DNA from: Acholoe squamosa
Lineage: Eukaryota > Annelida > Polychaeta > Phyllodocida > Polynoidae
NCBI GenBank assembly: GCA_949317995.1
Contig: OX439047.1
Span: 33,270,950-33,334,949, forward strand
Length of the DNA stretch: 64,000 nt
Reading direction: 5' to 3'
This document shows positions 55,736 to 64,000 of this stretch, in pieces (position 1 is the stretch's first letter; every line of letters begins with the position of its first letter). The notes under the pieces were generated by a model that searched no databases, was not told the origin of the DNA, and saw only the letters and a list, made by a program, of their open reading frames with translations. Both the position numbers and the translations under genes were made by a program.

Positions 55736-57465
55736 CATCGCGGTGAGCTTGGCAAAGACCCTTGGCATGGATAGGCGGTCACTACTCAAAACCCCTTCAG
55801 ACCTGCCATCTCCACGTGTGGTGAATCAGGAGGCCAAGATAGAGAGTGTCAAGGAGTTCTTGTCTGACCCGGAGAACTCCGAAATGAGACCTCATCAAGA
55901 AAACCAGACTGGAGTTCATCACCATGGCTGCCCATGTCGACAGTGCTCACAACCAACACCGCATCGTACGTGAGCTGCGAGCGAGTATGTCGTCGATGGA
56001 AGTTACCATCCAGATGGACTTTGCGGAAAACTGGATGGTATCATACCCCGATGCTCCACAGAGTACATATTACGCGAAGGAGCCAGTGACCCTGCACCCT
56101 GCAGTCATCCACTACCGTGATGAGGACACTGGCACCACAAACCACCACTCTGTCGCTCTGTGCACCGACGACCGGAAGCACGACACTGGCGCCATCTTGG
56201 CGTTTCTCCGCTGCCTGGCAGCATTCATCAGGGAGAACCTGCCACACGTCAAGGTGGTCCATTATGCTTCTGACTCACCCTCCAGCCAGTATCGAAACAT
56301 CTCTGTGTTCTCGATACTCGTACGCCACACCAAACTACTTGACGGACTACGGGCAACATGGACCTACTTCGAGGCGGGTCATGGAAAGGGCCCCTGCGAT
56401 GGCGTCGGCGCTGCTGCAAAGCGCAACGCTGACAACATCGTCAAGCGCAACAAGGAAGGACATCCCGTCATCAACAATGCAGAGGAGTTTGCGGCCGAAG
56501 GTAACAAACTTGAAGGCCGCGTTCACTACATCCATGTCCCTCTGCAGGATGTCACCTCCGCCCGCCTCACTCTCGGCTCAGTGGTAGCAGACAAGTCAGT
56601 AGAGGGCACCATGAGTGTCCATGCTGCCATGGTCAAACAGGAAGGAAGGTCACTCGCTGTCTGTGACAAATCCTGTTTTGACCCCTGCTGCTGGGTCGAC
56701 CTTAGGTCCGTTACTGGCTGCTCCGGACGGATTGAGCATGAGCTGGTTTTCAACAAGAACAAGAAGCCTCCCCCACCAAAGCAAACACGGCAGAAGAAAA
56801 CGCGGCCTGCCAGTGTCCCTGCAGAGGTGGACGACGCGGATGCCCGCACCGGCGACCCTGATTTTGATCCTGTTGTGCGCACCACTGTCTGCAAGCGCAC
56901 CAGGGACGGCTCAGTCGTGGCACGTAAGCGCACTCGAAGTGACCGGGTGCCAACTCCTGCCACGGCTGACAAGGAGAACATTGCCCCGTGTGCCGCACGA
57001 AAGCGTGCCGCGGAGCGTGCCGTCGCCGTCCCTACAACCAAGCGAGCACGACAGGATCCACCGACCTCGACCCTCCCTCAGGAGGATGTACAACCAACGG
57101 ACAGTGTAGGGAAGTTGGTACTGGTGCAGGATTAGTACCATGTAGGTGACATTCTTATCACTGCCAGCCTGGCCAGTACCAGCTCAAAGGACAAGTGGTT
57201 TATGGGTAAGGTGATAGCCAAGGACAATGACTTCTACCAAGTGCACTACATGCTGCGCTACATGGCGTCGGACAAGAGAAGCTTCAAGTGGGGGAAGGAG
57301 ATCATCCCAGCTAGGGTCCACCCCCTCAACGTTCTTGGCAGAGTCACTCTGCCCAAGCCAAGTCGTTATGGCAACACTGAGAACGCTGTCTACAAACTTG
57401 ATCCCCTCACCATCCAACTGGCTGATCGGAAGCTTCTCAAGTACCGCAGCGAGTGCACTGGTTAG
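55736..57465 (+). pseudogene. Transposase-like core of the large element (HGKG family, decayed)
   Basis: Motifs in order: IQMDFAENW, VTLHPAVIHY, the D-containing YASDSPSSQYRN, FEAGHGKGPCDGVGAAAKR, GTMSVHAA and a Cys-rich CDKSCFDPCCW. A basic tail follows, then, after an in-frame stop at 57133-57135, an SH3/Tudor-like segment (KWFMGKVIAKDNDFYQVHY). The same order occurs in the intact gene at 60837-63323. An RNase H-fold transposase with D-D-E/D residues is the inferred role. Relative to that gene, the stretch between SDPENSE (about 55880) and the AENW region lacks roughly 200 residues, including a CxC-x-HH motif. The frame changes there, so an internal deletion is likely. With the upstream insertion this copy is not functional. 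Confidence 0.65.
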
Positions 57466-57468
57466 ATG

Positions 57469-57806
57469 TCATTGATCCCGGTTATCACCTGTTTTACTTT
57501 GGCCACTATAACTAAGACCCAAACTGTGCCCAATCAAAGGATGCCGGACGGATGCAGACCCAGGAAACCCAATGGACGAATCTACATCTTCCCATCTTCT
57601 CCAGGGCACAACACACAGCGACGCGGCTTGCCACCGCCAAGTCCTTCGACCGCCGAATGGATCTGCAGACAAGCAGCTAAAACCCCGAAGACACCCCGAA
57701 GTATATTAGCATTGTACAGCAGACCCACTACACTGGTGGGCTGCTATAGTTCATTATATATTGTATATATTGTATTGTACCTATGTTTAACTGCATGACA
57801 TTGCGT
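57469..57806. other. 3' region after the transposase core; no gene seen
   Basis: Moderately GC-rich sequence following the last frame of the core, then an AT-rich end (TATATATTGTATTGTAC). Probably the 3' untranslated part of the decayed gene. No polyadenylation signal is clear. Confidence 0.35.
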
Positions 57807-59337
57807 GTAACGCACTTGACCGATATCTGTAATGGTACTGCTTCATTGGCTGTGGGCAACCTGAGAGTTATCGGAGCTGTACTACTGGTATCTAATATGT
57901 TACTAGACATGTGTGGCTGGTATTTTAGGCCTGTTTGGATACTCCTAGTTAATTTTTGGACCTTCTGGCTTGATTGATGTAAAAAAATTAGTCGCAAAAA
58001 AGTGCAATTTTATTTTCCGAGGCATACGGGAGACCCCAGGTAGGTATAAAATGTACATTTCTTGGTGTTAAACAGTAGTCCAATTGCTTAAGTAGTTGTG
58101 TATAAAGCAGCAGTATGATATGAAAGGTCTAAGTACCTCTATGGAGCCTCTATCTATGAGTGACTGTATGTAGCGCGCTTGACCGGTATCCGCCTACGCG
58201 GAGGGCATTTGACATGGTATTGCTTCATTGGCTGTGGGCAACCTGAGAGTTATCTGAGCTGTACTACTGGTATCTAATATGTTACTAGACATGTGTGGCT
58301 GGTATTTTAGGCCAGTTTGGATACTCCTAGTTAATTTTTGGACCTTCTGGCTTGATTGATGTAAAAAAATTAGTCGCAAAAAAGTGCAATTTTATTTTCC
58401 GAGGCATACGGGAGACCCCAGGTAGGTATAAAATGTACATTTCTTGGTGTTAAACAGTAGTCCCATTGCTTAAGTAGTTGTGTATAAAGCAGCAGTATGA
58501 TATGAAAGGTCTAAGTACTTCTATGGAGCCTCTATCTATGAGTGACTGTATGTAACGCGCTTGACCGGTATCCGCCTACGCGGAGGGCATTTGACATGGT
58601 ATTGCTTCATTGGCTGTGGGCAACCTGAGAGTTATCTGAGCTGTACTACTGGTATCTAATATGTTACTAGACATGTGTGGCTGGTATTTTAGGCCTGTTT
58701 GGATACTCCTAGTTAATTTTTGGACCTTCTGGCTTGATTGATGTAAAAAAATTAGTCGCAAAAAAGTGCAATTTTATTTTCCGAGGCATACGGGAGACCC
58801 CAAATAGGTATTAATTGTACATTTCTTGGTGTTAAACAGTAGTCCCATTGCTTAAGTAGTTGTGTATGAAGCAGCAGTATGATATGAAAGGTCTAAGTAC
58901 CTCTATGGAGCCTTTATCTATGAGTGACTGTATGTAACGCGCTTGACCGGTATCCGCCTACGTGGAGGGCATTTGACATGGTATTGCTTCATTGGCTGTG
59001 GGCAACCTGAGAGTTATCTGAGCTGTACTACTGGTATCTAATATGTTACTAGACATGTGTGGCTGGTATTTTAGGCCTGTTTGGATACTCCTAGTTAATT
59101 TTTGGACCTTCTGGCTTGATTGATGTAAAAAAAATTAGTCGCAAAAAAGTGCAATTTTATTTTCCGAGGCATACGGGAGACCCCAAATAGGTATTATTTG
59201 TACATTTCTTGGTGTAAAACATTAGTTCCATTGCTTAAGTACTTGTTTATGAAGCAGCATTATGATATGAGAGGTCTAAGTACCTCTATGGAGACTCTAT
59301 CTATGAATCACTGTGTGTAACGCGCTTGATCGCTATT
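57807..59337 (+). repeat. 382 bp satellite array, four units, each carrying the motif
   Basis: Units start at 57807, 58170, 58552 and 58934, and a final motif copy lies at 59317. Spacings are 363, 382, 382 and 383. Each begins GTAACGCGCTTGACCGGTAT; all but the first also hold the small hairpin TCCGCCTACGCGGA right after it. Units are over 95% alike by eye. No gene is supported: the 60-90 codon minus frames are the same repeat read several times. Confidence 0.9.
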
Positions 59338-60381
59338 TGGCCAATTACGAGTAATTTTGGACAGCTGCTCACATAAAGAAAACACTGTAGGAATGGAAGA
59401 ATGGTGATTGTTTAAGAAAATATAGACAATGAAGACATAATAACTTGAATTACATGCATATGACCAATAATCACGAATCGTCGTTAACTGGGCTACCAGG
59501 GGGGTCCCAAAAATATTCTGGAGCAGCCTAAAAAGTTTTAGGGTACACATAGTACATGTGTTGGGGCTTAGGGTCCATATATGTGGGTAAGTTAAATATC
59601 GTTTTTAAATCCAGGGCACAGGGCTGAAGTGGACTACCTCAATTACGCACTAGACCCGAGAGAGACCCTACCCCTGTACAGTATATGCATATTTATCATG
59701 TTTTGTATGAATCTTTCCTTTATTATTCTTTTTTATATGTAAAACACAGATGTTGGAGCATGTTAGGAATGAATTTAGATGGACATTCTATGAATTTTTG
59801 GTATAATTATAGTAAAATTAAAATATTGCGGTCCGAGGGGATCACCTACACAACTCACCATGCCTTTTGCCAAACATTGTAAAACTGCATAACACATGGG
59901 TTATCCCTCTTATTTCTACTTCATATGGTAGCTAAGGAGCTTGTCTACAACCACCTATAAGGATGTTAGCCTGTGACTTATCCTTGTTCTGCTACAGCAG
60001 CTCAAGTAGGGTCTCTCTCGGGTCTAGTCCGTAGCCTAAAACAGGGGTGAAAACCCTTTATATATCATTCTTTCTTTCCCATGTCTTTTATCTTTAGGGA
60101 AGTGCTTAATAACAATAATTGAATGCTCCCATAGGTTCATTAAAACTTTTACTCTCTTATTAGTCTCCTTTTAACATGATTTTACTTTGGAAAGATATTC
60201 TTTTCTGGTCCGTTTTGCTAAAAATATAGCATGCGGGCACATAAATTTGCAAAAAAATCATATTTTTACAAAACCTTTGCGGTTGTTTTGGACTTTTGGT
60301 GCTTGGTACATTCATTATCTTCACAGTAAAACAAAACACTGGTGTCTGCAGCATATAATTATTGCTCTGGGCATGGGAAAC
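59338..60381. other. No gene; stray element ends at 59650 and 60007
   Basis: Contains CTAGACCCGAGAGAGACCCTA at 59650-59670 (right-end orientation) and TAGGGTCTCTCTCGGGTCTA from 60007 (left-end orientation). These match the ends of the neighbouring 3 kb element. They may be remnants of other copies or nested insertions. Otherwise AT-rich and featureless. Confidence 0.5.
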
Positions 60382-60836
60382 AGGGTCTCTCTCGGGTCTA
60401 GTCCGTTACTATGGCTATCAACCTTCTGGATGTAGGGTCTCTCTCGGGTCTAGTCTGGTATATATAACAGAAACACTTTTTAACAGAACTGGAAAGAACA
60501 TGTTTATTGACTACCCTTTCCCCCAACATTGCATACAATTACATACCCTACCCCCCTTGGCCACCCATCATGATTTAATCCATCTATGACTTAATACATC
60601 TACATAACAACTTAGTCTACATATATATGACTTAATCCAGCTAAACCCCCCTATCTCCCAGTCCACCCATGGTACATTATTTATATAATCATTGCAATTA
60701 CTTCATTCATTTATGTTTCATTATAATCATGCCAATTACTTAATTCATTTTCCTAACATTATCATGGAGGGTTATGCCCACCTAAATGACCCAATGGAGG
60801 ACAATGCCCACAGTATCATCCTTATATAAGCAATGC

Positions 60837-63323
60837 TCAATGACGACAAGTGCGACGAGTCTGACACCTGGTCGAACGCCGGATGGGCTGCAGCTGGGTG
60901 ATGGGGATGTCATCCTCATCTTCTGTGTCTGGCAGCTGGGCGAGAGGGATGTCATCCTCATCCTCACTGGCAGGCAGCTGGGCGAGAGGGATGTCATCCT
61001 CATCCTCACTGGCAGGCAGCTGGGCGAGAGGGATGTCATCCTCGTTGTCCTCGTCATCATGGAGCAGTTGAGCGAGGGGGATGTTATCATCCTCATCACG
61101 CAGCTCCTGCTGCAGGATGATGAGAGGGCGGTCATCCTCTGCGGTGGTGTCATAACCAGAGTCCCACTCCTCCCACTCATCCTGGACCTCCTCAACCACC
61201 TCACCAACCTGTGCTACTCGCGTCTGCCTCCATTTAGCACATGAGGGGTGGAAGCCGTCCTCCGACAAGCAGCACGGTTGGTAGCAGCTCGTCTCCCTCA
61301 CCATTATCTTGCTGTTGTGGCATGCTGCCTGGTGGACAGAGAGTATGCCATGAAGGGCAGGGCTCTTCCAATCAGCCACCTCCTGCTCGGCTGCCTTGAT
61401 ATCATCTGCCGAAGCGTACAGGATCTTCACTTTGGTGGCTGGACCCACCACCTCAGTGAAGTCCTCAGCATTCTGGATGATGGAGCTGGACTTCACAAGC
61501 CGATCAGCCAGCCGCTTCAAGGTACCTCCGACCCCATCGCATGCACCCTTCCCATGGCCCGACTCGAGCCAGTTCCAGGCAGCTCCGAGGCTGAAGATAC
61601 CTTGAAACCGGGCCACCATTTGAATGGTGTACCGGTTGCGGTACTGACTGCTGGGCGAGTCAGTGACAAAATGGACAAAATTAATACCATGTGACTTCTT
61701 CAGGATTTCCACCAGCTGGCCAATGAAGACCCAGGTGGTCGGAAACGTGTGGTTTGTGACAGAAGTCACACCGACAAATGTGATGGTTTCCAGGTCTCCA
61801 TTGGCTGCCTTTACCTTCACCACCATAGGGTGAAGGGTAACTTGGTCTTTCGAATAATAAGCTGCGGCAATCTCCCGGAGGTAAGAGCAGTTCCAGTTTT
61901 CTGCATAATCCATCTGGATTATACAGTGACCATTCGGGAGATTGTCGCGGAGTGCCTGGCACTGACTGAACTGGGAAGCAACTCTTGAGCAGTGGGCCCG
62001 GAATTTGGGCAGTGCACTTGTGAATTTCGTCATGAAGTCTGCCTTTGTGTCTAGTACCTTGATCAGCTTGGTGTAAGTGACATCTTTGTCGTTGTATTTT
62101 TTGGTGACCTTATCCCATGTGCTGTATGACACATGTGTCCCTGGCAGGTTGTTGATCTTCTCCATGATCTCCCCATCGGTGAAAGACTCCAGTAACTGTG
62201 ATGTTGAGTTAGGAAGCCCTGGTACAACCTCCAACATGAGGCCCATGTTGGCATGATGTTTGCAGAGACAGACAGACCTCTTAAGGAAGTGGTTCAGCTT
62301 GCACCATATCGGTCTGGCTCTGCGGAAGGTGGCAAATGACAGGTCTGATTTGAATTCTGCACAGTACCTCATGTGGAGGTTGACCAGGGTGTCTGAGAGG
62401 GCATACTTCTGCTGCCCCTTCTTAGTTGCATGCTTTTTGTCGGGCAACTCGTAACTAACGTCTTCTCGTGTGAGGAACTCAAGGACATGTTTCCTGGTGT
62501 TTTCTGCATCCTCCAGCCTCTTCCTTGAACTCTCCTTTTCCCGGAAGATATAGTCGGGGGAAAGGCCTACATTTTTTGACAGCCTGCCTTGCTGCCCATA
62601 GACCTTTTTGGTGGCAGGTGAGTGCATCAGCTTTTGTTTAATTTTTGTGGATGTCTTACGCACCTGCTGGCTGACCATGATGTAGCTCGTGAGAGCTTTC
62701 AAGCGGTCAGCGTTCGGGGTAACATCCATTGCCGCCAACACATGGATGGTTTCTGTTGTTGGGGAAAGTGGGGGAGCAGGAGCAGCAGGCTGTGGTGCAG
62801 CTGGTTCAGCCAGCTGCGGAGCATCAGTGGCAGCAGGCTGTGGTGCAGCTGGTTCAGCCAGCTGCGGAGCATCAGTGGCAGCAGGCTGTGGTGCAGCTAG
62901 TTCAGCCAGCTGCGGAGCATCAGTGGCAGCAGGCTGTGGTGCAGCTGGTCCAGCCAGCTGCGGAGCATCAGTGGCAGCAGGCTGTGGTGCAGCTGGTCCA
63001 GCCAGCTGCGGAGCATCAGTGGCAGCAGGCTGCGGTGTGGCAGCAGGCAGTTGTTGGGCCTCCATCACTTCCTGCTGCACTGGGTATACAGGGTCTACCC
63101 AGTGTAGTTGGCTTGGGTCTCTTGGGCTGGGGTTTGCATATGTGGAGCTTGACTTGGGGCTTGAGGAGGGAGCGGAGCTGAGCTTGGGGCTTGAGGTAGA
63201 GCTTCCTTTCTGCAGACGGACAGCCTTACGCAGCTCTGCAATTTCGAGCTCCATTGCATCCATCTCCCTCCTCATCTTGCGAGCCTTTGGGAGCTTGGAA
63301 AATGGTGTTTTGTGGAAGGGCAT
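60837..63323 (-). CDS. Transposase-like protein of the HGKG family, 828 residues
   Basis: The first ATG in frame is at 63323; the frame is open a little further upstream, near a possible splice acceptor. The N-terminus is basic and helical (KLPKARKMRREMDAMELEIA). About six 16-residue Ala/Pro repeats (PQPAATDAPQLAxPAA) follow at about residues 95-185, then a linker with EFLTREDVSYELPDKKHATK and the Cys/His motif SVCLCKHHAN near residue 350. The core carries QMDYAENW (about 471), DQVTLHP, FVTDSPSSQYRN (about 555), WLESGHGKGACDGVGG (about 588), LSVHQ, and CYQPCCLSEDGFHPSC. An acidic tail repeats DDIPLAQL five times. The conserved D, D and E/D fit an RNase H-fold transposase that would cut and join element ends in the nucleus; this is inference. 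No internal stop, so possibly active. Confidence 0.75.
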   Translation of the reverse strand: MPFHKTPFSKLPKARKMRREMDAMELEIAELRKAVRLQKGSSTSSPKLSSAPSSSPKSSSTYANPSPRDPSQLHWVDPVYPVQQEVMEAQQLPAATPQPAATDAPQLAGPAAPQPAATDAPQLAGPAAPQPAATDAPQLAELAAPQPAATDAPQLAEPAAPQPAATDAPQLAEPAAPQPAAPAPPLSPTTETIHVLAAMDVTPNADRLKALTSYIMVSQQVRKTSTKIKQKLMHSPATKKVYGQQGRLSKNVGLSPDYIFREKESSRKRLEDAENTRKHVLEFLTREDVSYELPDKKHATKKGQQKYALSDTLVNLHMRYCAEFKSDLSFATFRRARPIWCKLNHFLKRSVCLCKHHANMGLMLEVVPGLPNSTSQLLESFTDGEIMEKINNLPGTHVSYSTWDKVTKKYNDKDVTYTKLIKVLDTKADFMTKFTSALPKFRAHCSRVASQFSQCQALRDNLPNGHCIIQMDYAENWNCSYLREIAAAYYSKDQVTLHPMVVKVKAANGDLETITFVGVTSVTNHTFPTTWVFIGQLVEILKKSHGINFVHFVTDSPSSQYRNRYTIQMVARFQGIFSLGAAWNWLESGHGKGACDGVGGTLKRLADRLVKSSSIIQNAEDFTEVVGPATKVKILYASADDIKAAEQEVADWKSPALHGILSVHQAACHNSKIMVRETSCYQPCCLSEDGFHPSCAKWRQTRVAQVGEVVEEVQDEWEEWDSGYDTTAEDDRPLIILQQELRDEDDNIPLAQLLHDDEDNEDDIPLAQLPASEDEDDIPLAQLPASEDEDDIPLAQLPDTEDEDDIPITQLQPIRRSTRCQTRRTCRH
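60904..61031 (-). repeat. 42 bp coding repeats in the acidic C-terminal tail
   Basis: About three near-identical 42 bp units encode EDEDDIPLAQLPAS, with two more diverged units beside them. The resulting tail alternates acidic stretches with IPLAQL and could be a protein-interaction motif. Confidence 0.85.
62781..63047 (-). repeat. 48 bp coding minisatellite in the transposase-like gene
   Basis: About six in-frame units of 48 bp encode an Ala/Pro/Gln-rich 16-residue repeat. It sits in the same relative place, N-terminal to the core, as the 54 bp repeat in the related gene, but the sequence is different. Confidence 0.9.
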
Positions 63324-63401
63324 CGAGACAACCAACCTAGAAGGTAAAGATAGTCCAAAAGGTAAGTAAAGTCATCATGGATCAGACCCTAGAGAGACCC
63401 T

Positions 63402-63748
63402 AACTGCAGGAGGATGATGTCCACAGTAACTGAGTGGATCTATGTGTTTAATTCAAAAGAACCACAAGACAAAAGTATATGTAGTGAGAAAAATAGATAC
63501 TTTTATTTTATAACATAGTTATCTCTATTAAATACTCTATTAAATAGATGTCTCTTTTAAGGAGAACTTTATATATCTCTTTTAAATATATATAGATAGA
63601 TATTCATAGATCTATATGAATGAAACTTGAATTACACTTTCCTTTAGATAGATAGATATAAATATATACATAGACTTTCGTTAGTTTTAAATTAACAGTA
63701 AGAAAAATGGCAGCTCCAGGCTTCAGTAAAATAAAAACAAAAACAAAA
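63402..63748. other. AT-rich region with GATA-type repeats; possible 3' UTR of the minus-strand exon
   Basis: Contains (TAGA)n-like stretches around 63587-63600 and 63648-63660 and several TATATA words. On the minus strand it follows the stop codon of the exon at 63749-63893, and AATAAA-type words (minus strand, about 63500) could end that transcript. No coding frame supported. Confidence 0.35.
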
Positions 63749-63893
63749 TTAGGCTTCCTCTTCACTGCTCGCTGGCTCCTTCTTAACTACACGGCCGAGC
63801 ACCCTGCCCGTGTAGTAGGTGACGTGGAGTTGGCCCCTGAGGTTGTACCTCAGAGGCACCCTCTCCACCGGGAGCTCCTCGACCGTCCTCACT
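63749..63893 (-). CDS. Terminal exon of a minus-strand gene extending beyond the window
   Basis: Read on the minus strand, a good acceptor (CTTTTCTTACAG) precedes an open frame of about 47 codons ending in TAA: VRTVEELPVERVPLRYNLRG, then QLHVTYYTGRVLGRVVKKEP and ASSEEEA. Codon use is GC-rich at third positions, unlike the AT-rich flanks. This supports a real exon. The frame enters in phase 1, so one base comes before the first full codon. No family is recognised. It may be a host gene, or another transposon-encoded exon given the neighbourhood. The plus-strand frame over the same bases is its shadow. Confidence 0.45.
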
Positions 63894-64000
63894 CTGTAAG
63901 AAAAGGAATTTCATTAAGAAACAGAACACAACACAACAAAGTATTGGTTAATTAAACAAATCACTTGACAAAATAATAGTTTTAAGTGTGTAGTTGTGTT

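Larger units (their letters stand above)
49460..59337 (+). mobile_element. Decayed DNA-transposon-like block defined by the TAACGCGCTTGATC motif
   Basis: 17 copies of GTAACGCGCTTGATCAAAAT or close variants occur only here, at 49460, 49804, 50165, 50197, 50544(-), 50711(-), 52752, 52858, 52890, 54717, 54823, 54855, 57807, 58170, 58552, 58934 and 59317. Between them lie spliced exons and a transposase-like core related to the gene at 60837-63323. I infer one large DNA transposon, or a cluster of nested copies, using the motif as a subterminal binding site. The outermost copies point the same way, so true terminal inverted repeats are not demonstrated and the borders are provisional. Confidence 0.6.
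60382..63401 (-). mobile_element. Intact-looking 3.0 kb DNA transposon with AGGGTCTCTCTCGGGTCTAG ends
   Basis: The left end AGGGTCTCTCTCGGGTCTAG (60382, repeated at 60434) is mirrored at 63384-63401, whose reverse complement is AGGGTCTCTCTAGGGTCT. Taking 60382-63401 as the element, both sides carry AAC, which could be a 3 bp target duplication, though this could be chance. The interior holds one long minus-strand ORF and little else. The double left end may be a subterminal repeat or a second, nested end. The superfamily is not assigned. Confidence 0.65.

Noticed and set aside
57807-59337. CRISPR-like or rRNA spacer array
   Set aside because: 382 bp units without distinct spacers and with no rRNA sequence; it is a satellite.
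62689-63369. 226-codon plus-strand Gly/Ala/Ser-rich frame
   Set aside because: Shadow of the 48 bp minisatellite in the minus-strand transposase-like gene.
49460-63401. Polinton-type identity for the two transposon blocks
   Set aside because: No capsid, packaging ATPase, polymerase B or integrase motif seen; the cores belong to a different transposase-like family.
1-64000. tRNA or rRNA genes
   Set aside because: None recognised by eye; a covariance-model scan would be decisive.

Overview
This is an animal nuclear DNA window, most likely from a marine invertebrate or invertebrate chordate. That guess rests on AT-rich intergenic DNA with many unrelated small inverted-repeat elements, GT-AG exon structure, an envelope-bearing Ty3/Gypsy-type retroelement, a Penelope-like fragment, and two members of a multicopy transposase-like family. 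I cannot name the species. No complete host gene is visible. The only candidate is one terminal exon on the minus strand at the far right edge (63749-63893), whose rest lies outside the window.

Layout. 1-31 kb is non-coding. It holds a 5'-truncated Penelope-like fragment with a GIY-YIG endonuclease tail (1.9-2.6 kb), a CCAAT/TATA promoter-like block (3.1-3.3 kb), several terminal-inverted-repeat (TIR) elements, some nested (4.3-5.4, 6.6-8.4, 9.3-9.7, 10.7-11.8, 13.6-13.9, 14.1 and 22.5-23.2 kb), an array of a 15-16 bp motif spaced near multiples of 180 bp (16.5-18.7 kb), and a shuffled local duplication (26.2-29.0 kb). 31.2-33.6 kb carries the 3' end of a minus-strand LTR element: a 420 bp LTR with its polypurine tract and a region of charged, proline-rich reading frames. 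About 34.3-49.0 kb is a large plus-strand Gypsy-type retroelement fossil: gag, a pol region (protease, RT, RNase H, integrase), about 5 kb of extra open frames including a zinc finger and an antisense Ser/Thr/Pro-rich frame, then an envelope region resembling the baculovirus F / errantivirus class.

49.4-59.4 kb is a decayed, multi-exon, transposon-like block. It is defined by 17 copies of a 19-20 bp motif (GTAACGCGCTTGATCAAAAT and variants). It contains N-terminal exons, a recent 1.95-1.97 kb tandem duplication that fused two exons, a transposase-like core with a 118 bp templated insertion, and a 382 bp satellite carrying the motif once per unit. 60.4-63.4 kb is a compact, apparently intact relative: one 828-codon ORF on the minus strand between inverted AGGGTCTCTCTCGGGTCTAG ends, possibly with a 3 bp target duplication. 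The two proteins share the order DxAENW, TLHP, D-SPSSQYR, ExGHGKGxCDGVG, SVH and a Cys-rich tail, which suggests an RNase H-fold (DDE-like) transposase. The assignment of superfamily and catalysis is inference.

The most promising material for something undescribed is the pair of related transposase-like genes, one with a dispersed 19-20 bp motif array and the other with a different TIR, and the unusually large envelope-bearing retroelement with its block of accessory frames.
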